This document shows positions 24,065 through 32,894 of a stretch of DNA of 64,000 nucleotides, one piece after another. How positions within the stretch are numbered: the first letter of the stretch is position 1; each line of letters begins with the position of its first letter. The notes beneath the pieces were generated by a model, which did not search any database, was not told the origin of the DNA, and was given only the letters and a program-made list of their open reading frames with translations. A program made the translations under genes and the position numbers. This DNA comes from Halolamina sediminis (lineage in GTDB: Archaea > Halobacteriota > Halobacteria > Halobacteriales > Haloferacaceae): the NCBI RefSeq assembly GCF_001282785.1, contig NZ_CVUA01000001.1:2480001-2544000 (forward strand), in the 5' to 3' direction.

Positions 24065-25165
24065 ATGGTTGATCTGATTGATGTCGTCCTTGAGGGGATC
24101 AAGGCTAGCGTCGATTGGCTTGTTAGCCAGTTCATGAACGGGCTCCGATCAGGGTATCAGACCCTTTCGGAGGCAATGCTCGGAACGCCGACACCGAGGA
24201 CCAACGGGCCATTCGTGTTCGGAGAGCCAACGAACCAACCGTGGGTTGAGCTCCAAGACACGCTTGTCGGCGGTGAAATCGTGCTAATCGCGCTGCTCCT
24301 TCTCGTGGTGAGTGTCCAAGGGCGACATGCAATCCGGATCTTCAATATCGGGAGTAACTACGAGGCACGGAAGACCAAGAAGAATGCGTGGACTGGTGCG
24401 TTCCTGATTATCGTGTGGTACTGGGTCGGAACGCTATCGCTTTACCTCGTCGACGGGTTCACGATTGCTCTCCTTCCCGCTGTGGGGGTACTGACCGATC
24501 TGATGCTGGATCTCTTGAGAGGCTCTATCACCAATCCCGCCCTCTCCCTCCTCTTCGCTCTTGCCGGCGGTATCTCCATGTGGGCACTGCAGGCGCTCCT
24601 CTACATCCGCGAAATCTTGCTCTACGTCTACCTCTACGGGATGCCGATCGCCATCGCCGTCGCTTACGGTAACGTCCCGATCCTGTCGAGTATCGGCCAC
24701 GGGTTCGCGAAACGCTTCGTCCCGCTCACCGTCCTCCCACTCCCGGCAGCGATCGTGTTCAAGGGGTACGACATCGTCTACTCGACGGGCGGCCTCTCGC
24801 CCAACACACCGTTCCTGCAGTATCTCGTCGCCGTCTCCCTCCCCGTCGTCGCCCTCTACGCCACGTGGCAGACGTTCAAGTACGCCACTCCACTGACCGC
24901 GAAAGCCCTCAGCGGTGTCACCCGCGGCGCAGCGCTCGTCGGCGGCGTCGCCGCCGGTGCGTACGCCGGAAACGCGAGCGTCGCAACGACCGCCGCACGA
25001 TGGGGCCCCAAAGCCGCCGCGGGCCAAGCAGTCGCCCAGAAAGCCGCTGCTCGAAGTGAAGACGGCGATGGGAATGGGGAGCCGTCCTACCGTCGCACTG
25101 AAAACGAGCCGAGTGGGAGCGAATCGAACGATTACGGGATGGACTTCGATCGCGGGATCCACTAA
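24065..25165 (+). CDS. VirB6/TrbL-like polytopic membrane protein
   Basis: The protein is 366 residues. At least six hydrophobic spans are visible between about residues 70 and 305 (EIVLIALLLLVVSVQG, GAFLIIVWYWVGTLSLYLVD, LLLYVYLYGMPIAIAVAYG, FLQYLVAVSLPVVALYATW). A hydrophilic, acidic C-terminal tail follows. This matches VirB6/TrbL channel proteins of type IV secretion systems. The gene lies between the lipoprotein and the VirB4-like ATPase with spacing of two and three bases, so it is clearly cotranscribed. The first part of the gene, to about 24500, is A+T-richer than the rest. Confidence 0.75.
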   Translation: MVDLIDVVLEGIKASVDWLVSQFMNGLRSGYQTLSEAMLGTPTPRTNGPFVFGEPTNQPWVELQDTLVGGEIVLIALLLLVVSVQGRHAIRIFNIGSNYEARKTKKNAWTGAFLIIVWYWVGTLSLYLVDGFTIALLPAVGVLTDLMLDLLRGSITNPALSLLFALAGGISMWALQALLYIREILLYVYLYGMPIAIAVAYGNVPILSSIGHGFAKRFVPLTVLPLPAAIVFKGYDIVYSTGGLSPNTPFLQYLVAVSLPVVALYATWQTFKYATPLTAKALSGVTRGAALVGGVAAGAYAGNASVATTAARWGPKAAAGQAVAQKAAARSEDGDGNGEPSYRRTENEPSGSESNDYGMDFDRGIH

Positions 25166-25168
25166 TCC

Positions 25169-28100
25169 ATGAGCTCAGACAACGACGCAGCCGCACGGCG
25201 CATCATGGACCAGTTCGGCGAGGAGAGCCGTATTCCCTACCTCAACATCGAGGAGGGCGATGTCGGCGTCCTGATCGCGTTCCCCATCGCGGGCTTGTTC
25301 CTTGCCAGTCTCACCGGCGTCGAATCACTCGCACTCCCCCTGATCGCCGCCGGCACGGGGTTCGGCACGGCGGTCGTCTACGTCACGCCCGAGCACATGA
25401 ACGCATGGACGTGGACGACCGACGTATACCAGTACCTCAAGCGCCCCAGGGCCACGTTTAGCGCCCCAGAGGAGGCCGACAGTAGTACCAACGAGGCAGA
25501 GCGCAACGAAGGTGGTCTCGCGAACTACACGCCGTTCACACCGGACGAGCGGACACAGGACCTCACCAACATCGAGCGGGCGTGGCCCGGGGCCGGCGCG
25601 GTACAGCGCGTCGACGGGACGATGGAGGCGTTCATCGAGGTCGACCCGGGGAACATGGACTTCGCCATGTCCGAGGACTGGGCCCAACTGCAGGACGCCG
25701 GCGCGGCGTTCGCGAACAAGGAACTCGACGCGAAGTTGACGTTCCACGCGACGACCCGGTCGTTTCCGGTGGAACAGCTAACCGAGACGATCGAGGACCG
25801 CCTCGACGACGAAGACGTCGAAGCCAACCCGATCTTCCGAGAACTCCTCGAGGAGTACCGGGACACGCGGCCGAAAGAAATGCGCGAACGGGGGATCCAA
25901 CAGGTGCAGTACTACATCGGCGTCGAGGTCTCGCCGCTGGACGTGTACGACCGCTACCGGGAGGAGGCCACGCCGGCCGAAAAACTGACGCAGCTTCCCG
26001 TGCTCGGTATGCTGTTCACGCCGTTCGTGACCCGACGCGAGGACCTCACCGACGTCGAGCGGCGGGCGCGGATGTTCGAGGAGCTGGATAGTCGGGTTGC
26101 CGACGTGCGGACAGAGTTCATCCAGCAGGCCTCGAGCTGGTCGGCCCGCCGCCTCAGCACGGTCGAGCTGTTCCTCCTGAACATGGCGTTCTGGAACGGT
26201 CGCGAGGACGACTACGGCGATGCTGCGGAGGTTGTTCGTGAACAGCCGGTTGTCGGCCACTCGCGCCGGGAGGACCAGGCGATGCGTAGCGCGATCATCC
26301 AGTCGGGTGTCTTGAGACAGCTCCGAGAGTGGCTTGCGTCGCCGACGACCGTCGAGGGGGCCGCGCTCTATCTGGTGCTCGTCAGCGCCGTCGTTGCCGG
26401 TGGCAAGGTGCTGTGGGATCGGTATCGCGCTAACGACGAGGAAACAGTCGACTTCTCTGAGGTCCTCGACGAGGAGACGCTCGCCGATGGGCAGGCCGAA
26501 GGCCAACTGCTCGACGACATCGCCGAGTCCCACAAGACCGTCACGGCACCCGACGCCATCGAGTGGGAGACCCGTGCCGCCCGTGTCGGCGACCAGTGGA
26601 CGTCGACGCTGTACATCGCCGACTATCCGGACTACCCCACTGACGGCTACCTCAGCGAGCTGTTCGAGCTGACCGACGTGCAGTTCGATCTAACCGCCCA
26701 CATCACGCCGAAGAACCAGGAGCGCGCGCGGACCGAACTGCAGGAGATCGCCGACGACCTGCAGGTGGACGCCGATCTGGAGCAGAGCGTGCGGAGTTCG
26801 TACCTGCAGGAGCGGGCGGACGAGGCGGCGGCGACATATACGGCCGTCGAGAACGGGGCTCGGGTGTTCGATCAGGGTGTGTTCGTGACGGTGCGCGCCG
26901 ACGATCGGGAAACACTACAGGATGACGTGCAGCAGGTGAAGAGCACGCTGCGGGACGAGCCGGCGAACCTGACGCCGAAGACGGCGATCTGCCGGCAGGG
27001 CGTGGCGCTGCAGTCGGCGGCGCCGATCGGCGCGAACGAGTTCGGCCGCGAGTCGATCGCGCTGGGTGGCGCCGTCGGGGCGTTGCTGGCGGCGCCACAC
27101 AACGCAACGATTCTGGAGGAAGGTGGCGTCGAGTTCGGGATGCACAAGGATACGCGGAGCCCCGTGGTGATCGATCCGTTCAACAGGGAGAACGGGTACG
27201 CGATGTTCACCGTCGGCGATCCCGGCTCGGGGAAGTCGTTCAGTTCCAAGCAGAATTTCATCCGGTCGATCGAACAGAGCACGGGCCGTATCGGCATCAT
27301 CCTCGAACCGTTGAACGATTGGGCAGGTGTCGCGGAAGCGCTCGATGCGAAACGCATCACTGTCGGCGGGACGCTCGGGTTGAATCCCCTCGAACTGCGG
27401 GAAACGCCGGAGCGCGTCCAGCGCGCGATGGGCGAGGACGCCAGTCCGTTCAACGAGAAACTCGACGACGCGATGAGTTTTCTGACGAACTTCTTCGCGT
27501 TACGTGGGGTCTCGCTTGGAGATCGACGAACGACGCTGGAACTCGGGCTCAAGCGCGCGTACAATCGCAACGACATCACCGACGATATCTCGACGCACGA
27601 CAACCCGAGTCCGACTATTCGGGACATGATGGACGTCTTCGAGGATATGGTTGACGAGCCCGAGGCGTTCGTCGTGCGGGCCGACGAGGAAGCGAAGAAG
27701 CTCAAAGAGGACGCGACGTGGTTGCTCGACCAGCTCCGTCCCTTCGAGGAAACCGGGCGGCATTCGAATCTCGGACAGTCCTCAGAGTTTGATATTCGCG
27801 ATCAAAAGGTCATCTATCTGGATTTAGCCCAGCAGGAGGGGAGTGTGGATAGTGGGACGGCCTTAACGATGCAGTTGTTGATCTCACTGGTCTACGAGCG
27901 TGCGAAAGTCTCGAAGAAGGAGGTCGTCTTCTACATCGACGAAGCTCGTTATCTCATGCAGGACGCCGCGAGTCTCGCGTTCCTTGAGACGGTGTTTCGC
28001 CACCACCGACATCACGACCTCTCGATTCGCCTCGTGACGCAGACGGTTGATGAGTTCTTCGAACACGCCGAGAGTGAGGCCATTCTTGACCAGTGTGCGG

Positions 28101-28381
28101 TGAAGCAGTTCCACCGGTTGGACGGGATGGACGAAGAGTGGGCCCAGGAGTTCGGATTGAACTACGCCCAGATGCGGTATGTGCAGGACGCGGTGCCGGG
28201 GAATGAGGATGCGGGGTTTGCGGAGGCGCTTATTGGGGTGGATGGCGAATGGCGCGGGATTCAGGTTGAGGCGATGCCCAACGAGAAGCAAGTGATTGAC
28301 TTTGACCCGACTGAGCAAGAACGGTCGTCGCTGCCTGGCGCCGACGAAGAACGTAGTGAGGCCGGTCGGACTGACACGTAG
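25169..28381 (+). CDS. VirB4-like conjugation ATPase with VirB3/PrgI-like N-terminus
   Basis: The protein is 1070 residues. A two-span membrane segment near residues 30-75 (VGVLIAFPIAGLFLASLTG, LPLIAAGTGFGTAVVYV) resembles VirB3/PrgI fused ahead of VirB4. Another hydrophobic span lies near 397-414 (ALYLVLVSAVVAGGK). Walker A GDPGSGKS is at about 683-690 and Walker B (VVFYIDEA) at about 919. VirB4 ATPases energise pilus assembly and transfer. Start ATG at 25169 follows the VirB6-like stop by three bases. The C-terminal half recurs as a truncated copy at 29641 and a deleted copy at 32895. Confidence 0.85.
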   Translation: MSSDNDAAARRIMDQFGEESRIPYLNIEEGDVGVLIAFPIAGLFLASLTGVESLALPLIAAGTGFGTAVVYVTPEHMNAWTWTTDVYQYLKRPRATFSAPEEADSSTNEAERNEGGLANYTPFTPDERTQDLTNIERAWPGAGAVQRVDGTMEAFIEVDPGNMDFAMSEDWAQLQDAGAAFANKELDAKLTFHATTRSFPVEQLTETIEDRLDDEDVEANPIFRELLEEYRDTRPKEMRERGIQQVQYYIGVEVSPLDVYDRYREEATPAEKLTQLPVLGMLFTPFVTRREDLTDVERRARMFEELDSRVADVRTEFIQQASSWSARRLSTVELFLLNMAFWNGREDDYGDAAEVVREQPVVGHSRREDQAMRSAIIQSGVLRQLREWLASPTTVEGAALYLVLVSAVVAGGKVLWDRYRANDEETVDFSEVLDEETLADGQAEGQLLDDIAESHKTVTAPDAIEWETRAARVGDQWTSTLYIADYPDYPTDGYLSELFELTDVQFDLTAHITPKNQERARTELQEIADDLQVDADLEQSVRSSYLQERADEAAATYTAVENGARVFDQGVFVTVRADDRETLQDDVQQVKSTLRDEPANLTPKTAICRQGVALQSAAPIGANEFGRESIALGGAVGALLAAPHNATILEEGGVEFGMHKDTRSPVVIDPFNRENGYAMFTVGDPGSGKSFSSKQNFIRSIEQSTGRIGIILEPLNDWAGVAEALDAKRITVGGTLGLNPLELRETPERVQRAMGEDASPFNEKLDDAMSFLTNFFALRGVSLGDRRTTLELGLKRAYNRNDITDDISTHDNPSPTIRDMMDVFEDMVDEPEAFVVRADEEAKKLKEDATWLLDQLRPFEETGRHSNLGQSSEFDIRDQKVIYLDLAQQEGSVDSGTALTMQLLISLVYERAKVSKKEVVFYIDEARYLMQDAASLAFLETVFRHHRHHDLSIRLVTQTVDEFFEHAESEAILDQCAVKQFHRLDGMDEEWAQEFGLNYAQMRYVQDAVPGNEDAGFAEALIGVDGEWRGIQVEAMPNEKQVIDFDPTEQERSSLPGADEERSEAGRTDT

Positions 28382-28387
28382 CGAACG

Positions 28388-28420
28388 GAAGCCCATCCCT
28401 TCAGGGGCGGGAGGATATCA
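28388..28420 (+). mobile_element. Solo right end of an IS200/IS605-type element
   Basis: GAAGCCCATCCCTTCAGGGG followed by CGGGAGGATATCA forms a hairpin with a TTCA loop and then GAGGATATCA. This is the usual right-end signature of haloarchaeal IS200/IS605 (IS1341/TnpB) elements. No tnpA, tnpB or left end is present; the VirB4-like gene ends seven bases before it. It is probably a remnant or a small non-autonomous copy. Confidence 0.55.
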
Positions 28421-28590
28421 ATTTCTTCACGTCTGTAGAGAACCGTTCAGTTCGTTCCGAACCATGTCTATCGTCGCGTCAGTGACCTTCGCGGGCTGGC
28501 GGCTGATCATTTTCTGAGACGTGGAAGGGGCGCACAATAGAGATGGAGGGTTTTGGAGAGTGCTTGCGGTAACGGTTTCGGGAACGGCGG

Positions 28591-29103
28591 TCAGTCTTGA
28601 AGCGAATCGAGTTTCTGGGCGATCTTCGCGTAGACATCGGGTGCACAGTACCATCCTTCCTCGATCATCGAATCGATCACATCTCGCGCGTCGTCAGTGC
28701 TGATCGCCCCCTGCGTTGTGAGTTTCAACACGAGATACGCTGTTCCTCTGGTCGTGATTCCTTCGGCGGCGGCAACGTCCCGACCGTACGTCTCGTCCAT
28801 CACGGCAGTCCCGTCGTGTGCGTCGGCATACGCAAGCACGGCGATGTCTGCGTCGCTGAGGGAGGGATTCTGCTGGAGCCGGGAGAAGAGTGGCGTCGAT
28901 TCGACCGGTTGCACCACGAAGTGGCCTGCATCGACGCTCCGTTCGACACGGCGAGCGTCCGGATACCCCTCTTCGATTCCGGTTTCGACCACCTCGTCGT
29001 AGACACGACTAGGGATAATGCACTCCTCGTCAAGGTGTTGGACGAGCGTGAGTCGATCAGTCTTCGCGAGATAGATGAGGGGCGTCGCGTCGAACACCCA
29101 CAT
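28591..29103 (-). CDS. PIN-domain toxin (DUF3368-like)
   Basis: The 170-residue protein starts MWVFDATPLIYLAKTDRL with the first catalytic Asp at position 5. Further acidic motifs (LSDADIAVLAYADAHDG, VMDETYGRD) follow at the usual PIN positions. Members cleave RNA and act as toxins. The ATG directly follows the stop of the UPF0175 gene (TGA ATG), so they are one operon, antitoxin first. It lies between the VirB4 gene and its truncated copy, as element cargo that may stabilise inheritance. Confidence 0.85.
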   Translation of the reverse strand: MWVFDATPLIYLAKTDRLTLVQHLDEECIIPSRVYDEVVETGIEEGYPDARRVERSVDAGHFVVQPVESTPLFSRLQQNPSLSDADIAVLAYADAHDGTAVMDETYGRDVAAAEGITTRGTAYLVLKLTTQGAISTDDARDVIDSMIEEGWYCAPDVYAKIAQKLDSLQD

Positions 29104-29394
29104 TCACAGCGCCTCGAGGTCCCCGTCGACGTGGTCGTCGTCGACCCAGGTGATGTCGCGCTCCTTGGCGAGTTGTGCAAAGTCCCAGACGGACATCCCC
29201 GCCATCTCGGCCGCTTTGCTGAACGAGATTTTTCCGTTGGCGAGCCGCTCGAGGGCCTGTTCGCGACGCCACTCGTCGAGCCCTTCGGTGAGGAGTTTCC
29301 GAACTGCCGTGCTTCGGTCGAGGTTCTCGTCTTCGAGATACGTCTCGAGTTCTGCCTCTAACTCGTCGGGTACCCGTGCGGAGATCGTTCCCAT
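29104..29394 (-). CDS. UPF0175 family antitoxin
   Basis: The 96-residue protein has an N-terminal ribbon-helix-helix (TISARVPDELEAELETYLED, then DRSTAVRKLLTEGLDEW). The UPF0175 signature follows (GKISFSKAAEMAGMSVWDFA, QLAKERDITWV). UPF0175 proteins act as antitoxins to PIN toxins and repress their own operon. The start at 29394 is followed upstream by two TGTATACA boxes, a likely self-binding site. The toxin gene follows without a gap. Confidence 0.88.
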   Translation of the reverse strand: MGTISARVPDELEAELETYLEDENLDRSTAVRKLLTEGLDEWRREQALERLANGKISFSKAAEMAGMSVWDFAQLAKERDITWVDDDHVDGDLEAL

Positions 29395-29396
29395 GG

Positions 29397-29422
29397 TGTA
29401 TACATTGCACTCGATGTATACA
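29397..29422. promoter_or_regulatory. Twin TGTATACA operator of the UPF0175/PIN pair
   Basis: Two identical 8-bp palindromes TGTATACA lie at 29397-29404 and 29415-29422, centre to centre 18 bp, immediately upstream of the antitoxin start codon. The paired arrangement is typical of sites bound by dimeric ribbon-helix-helix antitoxins. Confidence 0.6.
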
Positions 29423-29449
29423 AGCGCTTTGGTGGTTCAGCAAGGCTGT

Positions 29450-29490
29450 TTAACCAACGTACCTCCCGAAATTGCCGAGAATTGTTGGTT
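29450..29490. repeat. Imperfect TTAACCAAC / GTTGGTT hairpin
   Basis: TTAACCAAC at 29450-29458 pairs with GTTGGTT at 29484-29490, with an imperfect outer end. It stands left of the truncated VirB4 copy; a related hairpin stands right of it at 31631. Confidence 0.5.
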
Positions 29491-29640
29491 GAAACGCTAT
29501 CACCGATGTGAGTTACAGTTCCCCGACTCGGGGAAAGAATTCCTCATTTCGGAAATCGCGATTTCGGAAACGGGGAGTTCGATATCTCGGAGAGACACAC
29601 CACCAGTTCAAGTGAACCGAGAAGATCAGAATTTGGGCCG

Positions 29641-31563
29641 TTGAGGCACTTGAGCAGGTTGGTCGTGAACTGGTACGCTGGTGTCCACCTCCTCGAAGGC
29701 ATCGCCAAATCGCACAAGACCGCGACGGCGCCGTCAAAGAATGGGTTGGAGACTTGGGCTGCTTGTGTGGGCGAGCAGTGGACGTCGACGCTCTACATCG
29801 CCGACTACCCGAGTGATGGCTACCTCAGCGACCTGTTCGAACTGACCGACGTGCAGTTCGATCTAACCGCCCACATCACACCGAAGAACCAGGAACGGGC
29901 CCGCAACGAACTGCAGGAGATCGCCGACGACCTGCAGGTGGATGCCGACCTCGAACAGAGTGTTCGGAGTACGTATCTCCAAGAGCGGGCGGATGAGGCG
30001 GTGGCGACGTACACGGCGGTCGAGAATGGGGCAAGTGTGTTCGACCAGGCCGTGTTCGTTACGGTGCGCGCCGATGATCGGGAGACGCTACAGGACGACG
30101 TGCAGCAGGTCAAGAGCACGCTGCGGGACGAGCCCGCGAACCTCACACCGAAGACGGCGATCTGTCGGCAGGAGGTAGCGCTGCAGTCGGCGGCACCGAT
30201 CGGGGCGAACGAGTTTGGCCGGGAATCTATCGTGCTCGGTGGCGCCGTCGGGGCGCTGCTGGCGTCGCCGCACAACGCGACGATCCTCGAGGAAGGTGGC
30301 GTCGAGTTCGGGATGCACAAAGATACTCGGAGCCCAGTCGTGATCGATCCATTTGCGCGGGACAACGGCTACGCGATGTTCACGGTCGGCGACACCGGGT
30401 CGGGGAAGTCGTTCAGTTCCAAGCAGAACTTCATCCGGTCGATGGAGCAGGTGCGCGACCGGATCGGCGTCATCCTCGAACCGCTGAACGACTGGGCCGG
30501 CGTCGCCGAAGCGTTGGACGCGAAGCGGATCACGGTTGGCGGGACGCTCGGACTGAATCCGCTCGAAATTCGGGAGACGCCTGAGCGTGTGCAGCGGGCG
30601 ATGGGGGAAGATGCGAGCCCGTTCAACGAGAAGCTCGACGACGCGATGAGTTTTCTCACGAACTTCTTCGCGCTGCGGGGGATTTCGCTGGGAGATCGAC
30701 GGACGACAATGGAGCTCGGGCTCGAGCGCGCGTACAAGCGCAAGGGCATCACTGACGTTATCTCGACGCATGGGAATCAGAGTCCGACGATTCGGGATAT
30801 GCTGGACGTGTTTGAGGACATGGTCGAGGAACCGGAGGACTTCGTCGTCCGGGCTGACGAAGAGGCGACGAAAATCGAGGAGGACGCGACGTGGTTGCTT
30901 GATCAGCTCCGGCCGTTCGAGGAAGGTGGCCGTCACGCGAACCTGGGAACCGAGTCCGAGTTCGACATTCGGGACGAGAAGGTGATCTACCTGGATCTCG
31001 CGCAGCAGGAGGGGCGTGTGGATAGTGGGACGGCGCTGACGATGCAGTTGTTAATCTCGCTGGTCTACGAGCGTGCGAAAGTGTCCGAGAAGGAGGTGGT
31101 GTTCTACATCGACGAAGCACGCTACCTGATGCAGGACGCCGCGAGTCTGGCGTTCTTGGAGACAGTGTTTCGGCATCACCGCCATCACAACCTCTCGATT
31201 CGGCTTGTGACGCAGACCGTCGACAAGTTCTTCGAGCACACCGAGAGTGAGGCGATTCTCGACCAGTGCGCGGTGAAGCAGTTCCATCGGTTGGACGGGA
31301 TGGACGAAGCGTGGGCTCAAGAATTCGGGCTCAACTACGCCCAGATGCGATACGTACAGGACGCGGTGCCCGGGAACGAGGATGCCGGATTCGCAGAGGC
31401 ATTGGTCGGCGTCGATGGGGAGTGGCGCGGGATTACCGTTGAGGCGATGCCGAAGGAGAAGGAAGTGATAGATTTCGACCCGGCGGGGGAAGCACCATCG
31501 TCGCTACCCGGTGCCGACGATCAACAGAGTACGAACGGTCGGCGGGGTTCAGCAGACGAGTAG
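29641..31563 (+). CDS. VirB4-like ATPase, N-terminally truncated second copy
   Basis: The 640-codon frame is closely similar to residues of about 447-1070 of the full-length copy at 25169, and lacks the VirB3-like and first VirB4 segments. Walker A is GDTGSGKS at about residue 250, and Walker B VVFYIDEA is intact. The first 20 residues are unrelated to the parent. The start shown is TTG at 29641; no ATG precedes the homologous part. The upstream 245 bases contain a hairpin and an ATTTCGGAAA direct repeat. It may be a decoy, a spare motor domain or an inactive duplicate. Differences from copy 1 are spread evenly, so divergence is not recent. Confidence 0.7.
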   Translation: MRHLSRLVVNWYAGVHLLEGIAKSHKTATAPSKNGLETWAACVGEQWTSTLYIADYPSDGYLSDLFELTDVQFDLTAHITPKNQERARNELQEIADDLQVDADLEQSVRSTYLQERADEAVATYTAVENGASVFDQAVFVTVRADDRETLQDDVQQVKSTLRDEPANLTPKTAICRQEVALQSAAPIGANEFGRESIVLGGAVGALLASPHNATILEEGGVEFGMHKDTRSPVVIDPFARDNGYAMFTVGDTGSGKSFSSKQNFIRSMEQVRDRIGVILEPLNDWAGVAEALDAKRITVGGTLGLNPLEIRETPERVQRAMGEDASPFNEKLDDAMSFLTNFFALRGISLGDRRTTMELGLERAYKRKGITDVISTHGNQSPTIRDMLDVFEDMVEEPEDFVVRADEEATKIEEDATWLLDQLRPFEEGGRHANLGTESEFDIRDEKVIYLDLAQQEGRVDSGTALTMQLLISLVYERAKVSEKEVVFYIDEARYLMQDAASLAFLETVFRHHRHHNLSIRLVTQTVDKFFEHTESEAILDQCAVKQFHRLDGMDEAWAQEFGLNYAQMRYVQDAVPGNEDAGFAEALVGVDGEWRGITVEAMPKEKEVIDFDPAGEAPSSLPGADDQQSTNGRRGSADE

Positions 31564-31630
31564 TCGACGACGGAATGGATCGAGGAACCTCTCGTGGACT
31601 TCATTCGGTCTAGCGTTTTCTCACCCGGGT

Positions 31631-31671
31631 TTAACCAACGGTTGCTCCATCTGCACCCAAGTGTTGGTTAA
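31631..31671. repeat. TTAACCAAC / GTTGGTTAA hairpin
   Basis: TTAACCAAC at 31631-31639 and GTTGGTTAA at 31663-31671 are exact reverse complements with a 23-base loop. It follows the stop of the truncated VirB4 copy by 67 bases. Confidence 0.6.
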
Positions 31672-31746
31672 GGCTTCCCTCGGTAGTGAGAGGGACTGCT
31701 GGCGTCGATGCAGGAGGTCCTGCGGGATCCGTGAGAGCGAAGGAGC

Positions 31747-32271
31747 TCAAAACTGAATGCGGGTCGGTTCATCCGGTTTGTAGTCGCTCGGCTCGGCGCC
31801 ACCTCGCTCGCCGAGGAAGACGATGGCGTCGAGGTCACCACGCGTGAACCGTGCCTCGTACGACCAGTAGAGCCCGTCTTCGATATCGTCGTGTTTCCCG
31901 TGAACCTCGAACGAGCCGTGCATATTGTGGTCAACCCAGAACTCTTCGTCGACGGTCTGCTCGTCGGGGCCGCCGACGCCGATTCCCCGCTGGACGATGT
32001 CGTGGGTATCCACATCCTCGCAGAACGAGATGTACGCTTCCCAGGAGTCGAAGCCCTGCTCGGTGGCCTCCTCGTGTTTCTCCTCGACGGTTTTCTCGTG
32101 GTACTCCCGTTCACGTCGCAGTAATCGCCCCGTCGACGTGAGTTTGTACTGCTGCATCGCCGGGCGGCCGATCTGCTTCGTCTGCTACTCGACCTCGGTC
32201 GGACTCCGGGTATCGGGGAACTTCGGTAGTTCGAGGCAGTCAACCACGAGCAGGTCGTCGTACAGCCCCAT
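31747..32271 (-). pseudogene. Haloarchaeal hypothetical protein with in-frame TAG
   Basis: The frame starts at ATG 32271 (MGLYDDLLVVDCLELPKFPD) and meets TAG at 32185-32187. It then continues without a shift as QTKQIGRPAMQQYKLTSTGR and runs to 31747 (175 codons). Similar haloarchaeal proteins that I recall carry a Trp at this place, so this looks like a TGG to TAG nonsense mutation. An internal ATG at 32157 would leave 136 residues. The downstream part (LYWSYEARFTRGDLDAIVFL) is well preserved, so the mutation is recent or the shorter form is still made. Function unknown. Confidence 0.65.
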
Positions 32272-32415
32272 CGGTAGCATCGCTGTGGTTGGCGACGACA
32301 AAAACATCCGCCACGATCAGTAGTCAGCGGTCAGCGCATCTGTTGATCGTCGATTAACAAACGCTGAAGTATGGTTCATCGACTTCCTCACCCATCGTGT
32401 CGAGTGTTCCGTCGA

Positions 32416-32876
32416 CAAGGTACTCAACAAGCAGGAACGGACGACAGTGTTTGGCGAGACGTTCGAGGTGTTCAAGGGTCGATAGCTCTCAATGGCGAGT
32501 CGGCGACACCCGTCGAGGACGAGGAGAATGAACAGATCACTCGGGTCGGGCGCGTGTTGCGGCGCACGCACCTCGACGAGATCCCACAGCTCTGGTCGAT
32601 CTTGGTTGGGGATATGATTGTGGTCGGTCCGCGAGCGGTGTGGACGCAGGAGGAGTCGCTGTTGGAGGCCCAAGAGCGGACCTGGTGGAAGCGGTGGTTC
32701 GTGAACATGGGTTGACGGGGCTGGCGCAGGTGAACGACGTGAAGAGTACGAACCCGGTGGAGAAGTTGCGGTACGATCTGCAGTACGTGAAAGAGCAGTC
32801 GTTCACGTCGGACGTGAAGATCGTCGTCAGGCAGGTTTGGAAGGTGGTGGATGTGGTGAGTACGGTCCGGGACTAA
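32416..32876 (+). pseudogene. Decayed exopolysaccharide sugar transferase (WbaP-like) fragment
   Basis: Three reading frames must be joined. They give KQERTTVFGETFEVFK, then TRVGRVLRRTHLDEIPQLWS with LVGDMIVVGPRA, then LTGLAQVNDVKSTNPVEKLR to DVVSTVRD. These are the C-terminal motifs of polyprenyl-phosphate sugar-1-phosphate transferases that start surface glycan synthesis. A TAG and at least two frameshifts (near 32480-32510 and 32710) disable it. It stands at the junction between the conjugative element and the glycosyltransferase island and may be a relic of the island's initiating enzyme. Confidence 0.75.
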
Positions 32877-32894
32877 ACCAGATTTAGCCTGATT

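Noticed and set aside
31747-32271. Pyrrolysine read-through at TAG 32185
   Set aside because: No pyl genes or methylamine context are seen, haloarchaea are not known to use pyrrolysine, and a Trp-to-stop point mutation explains it.
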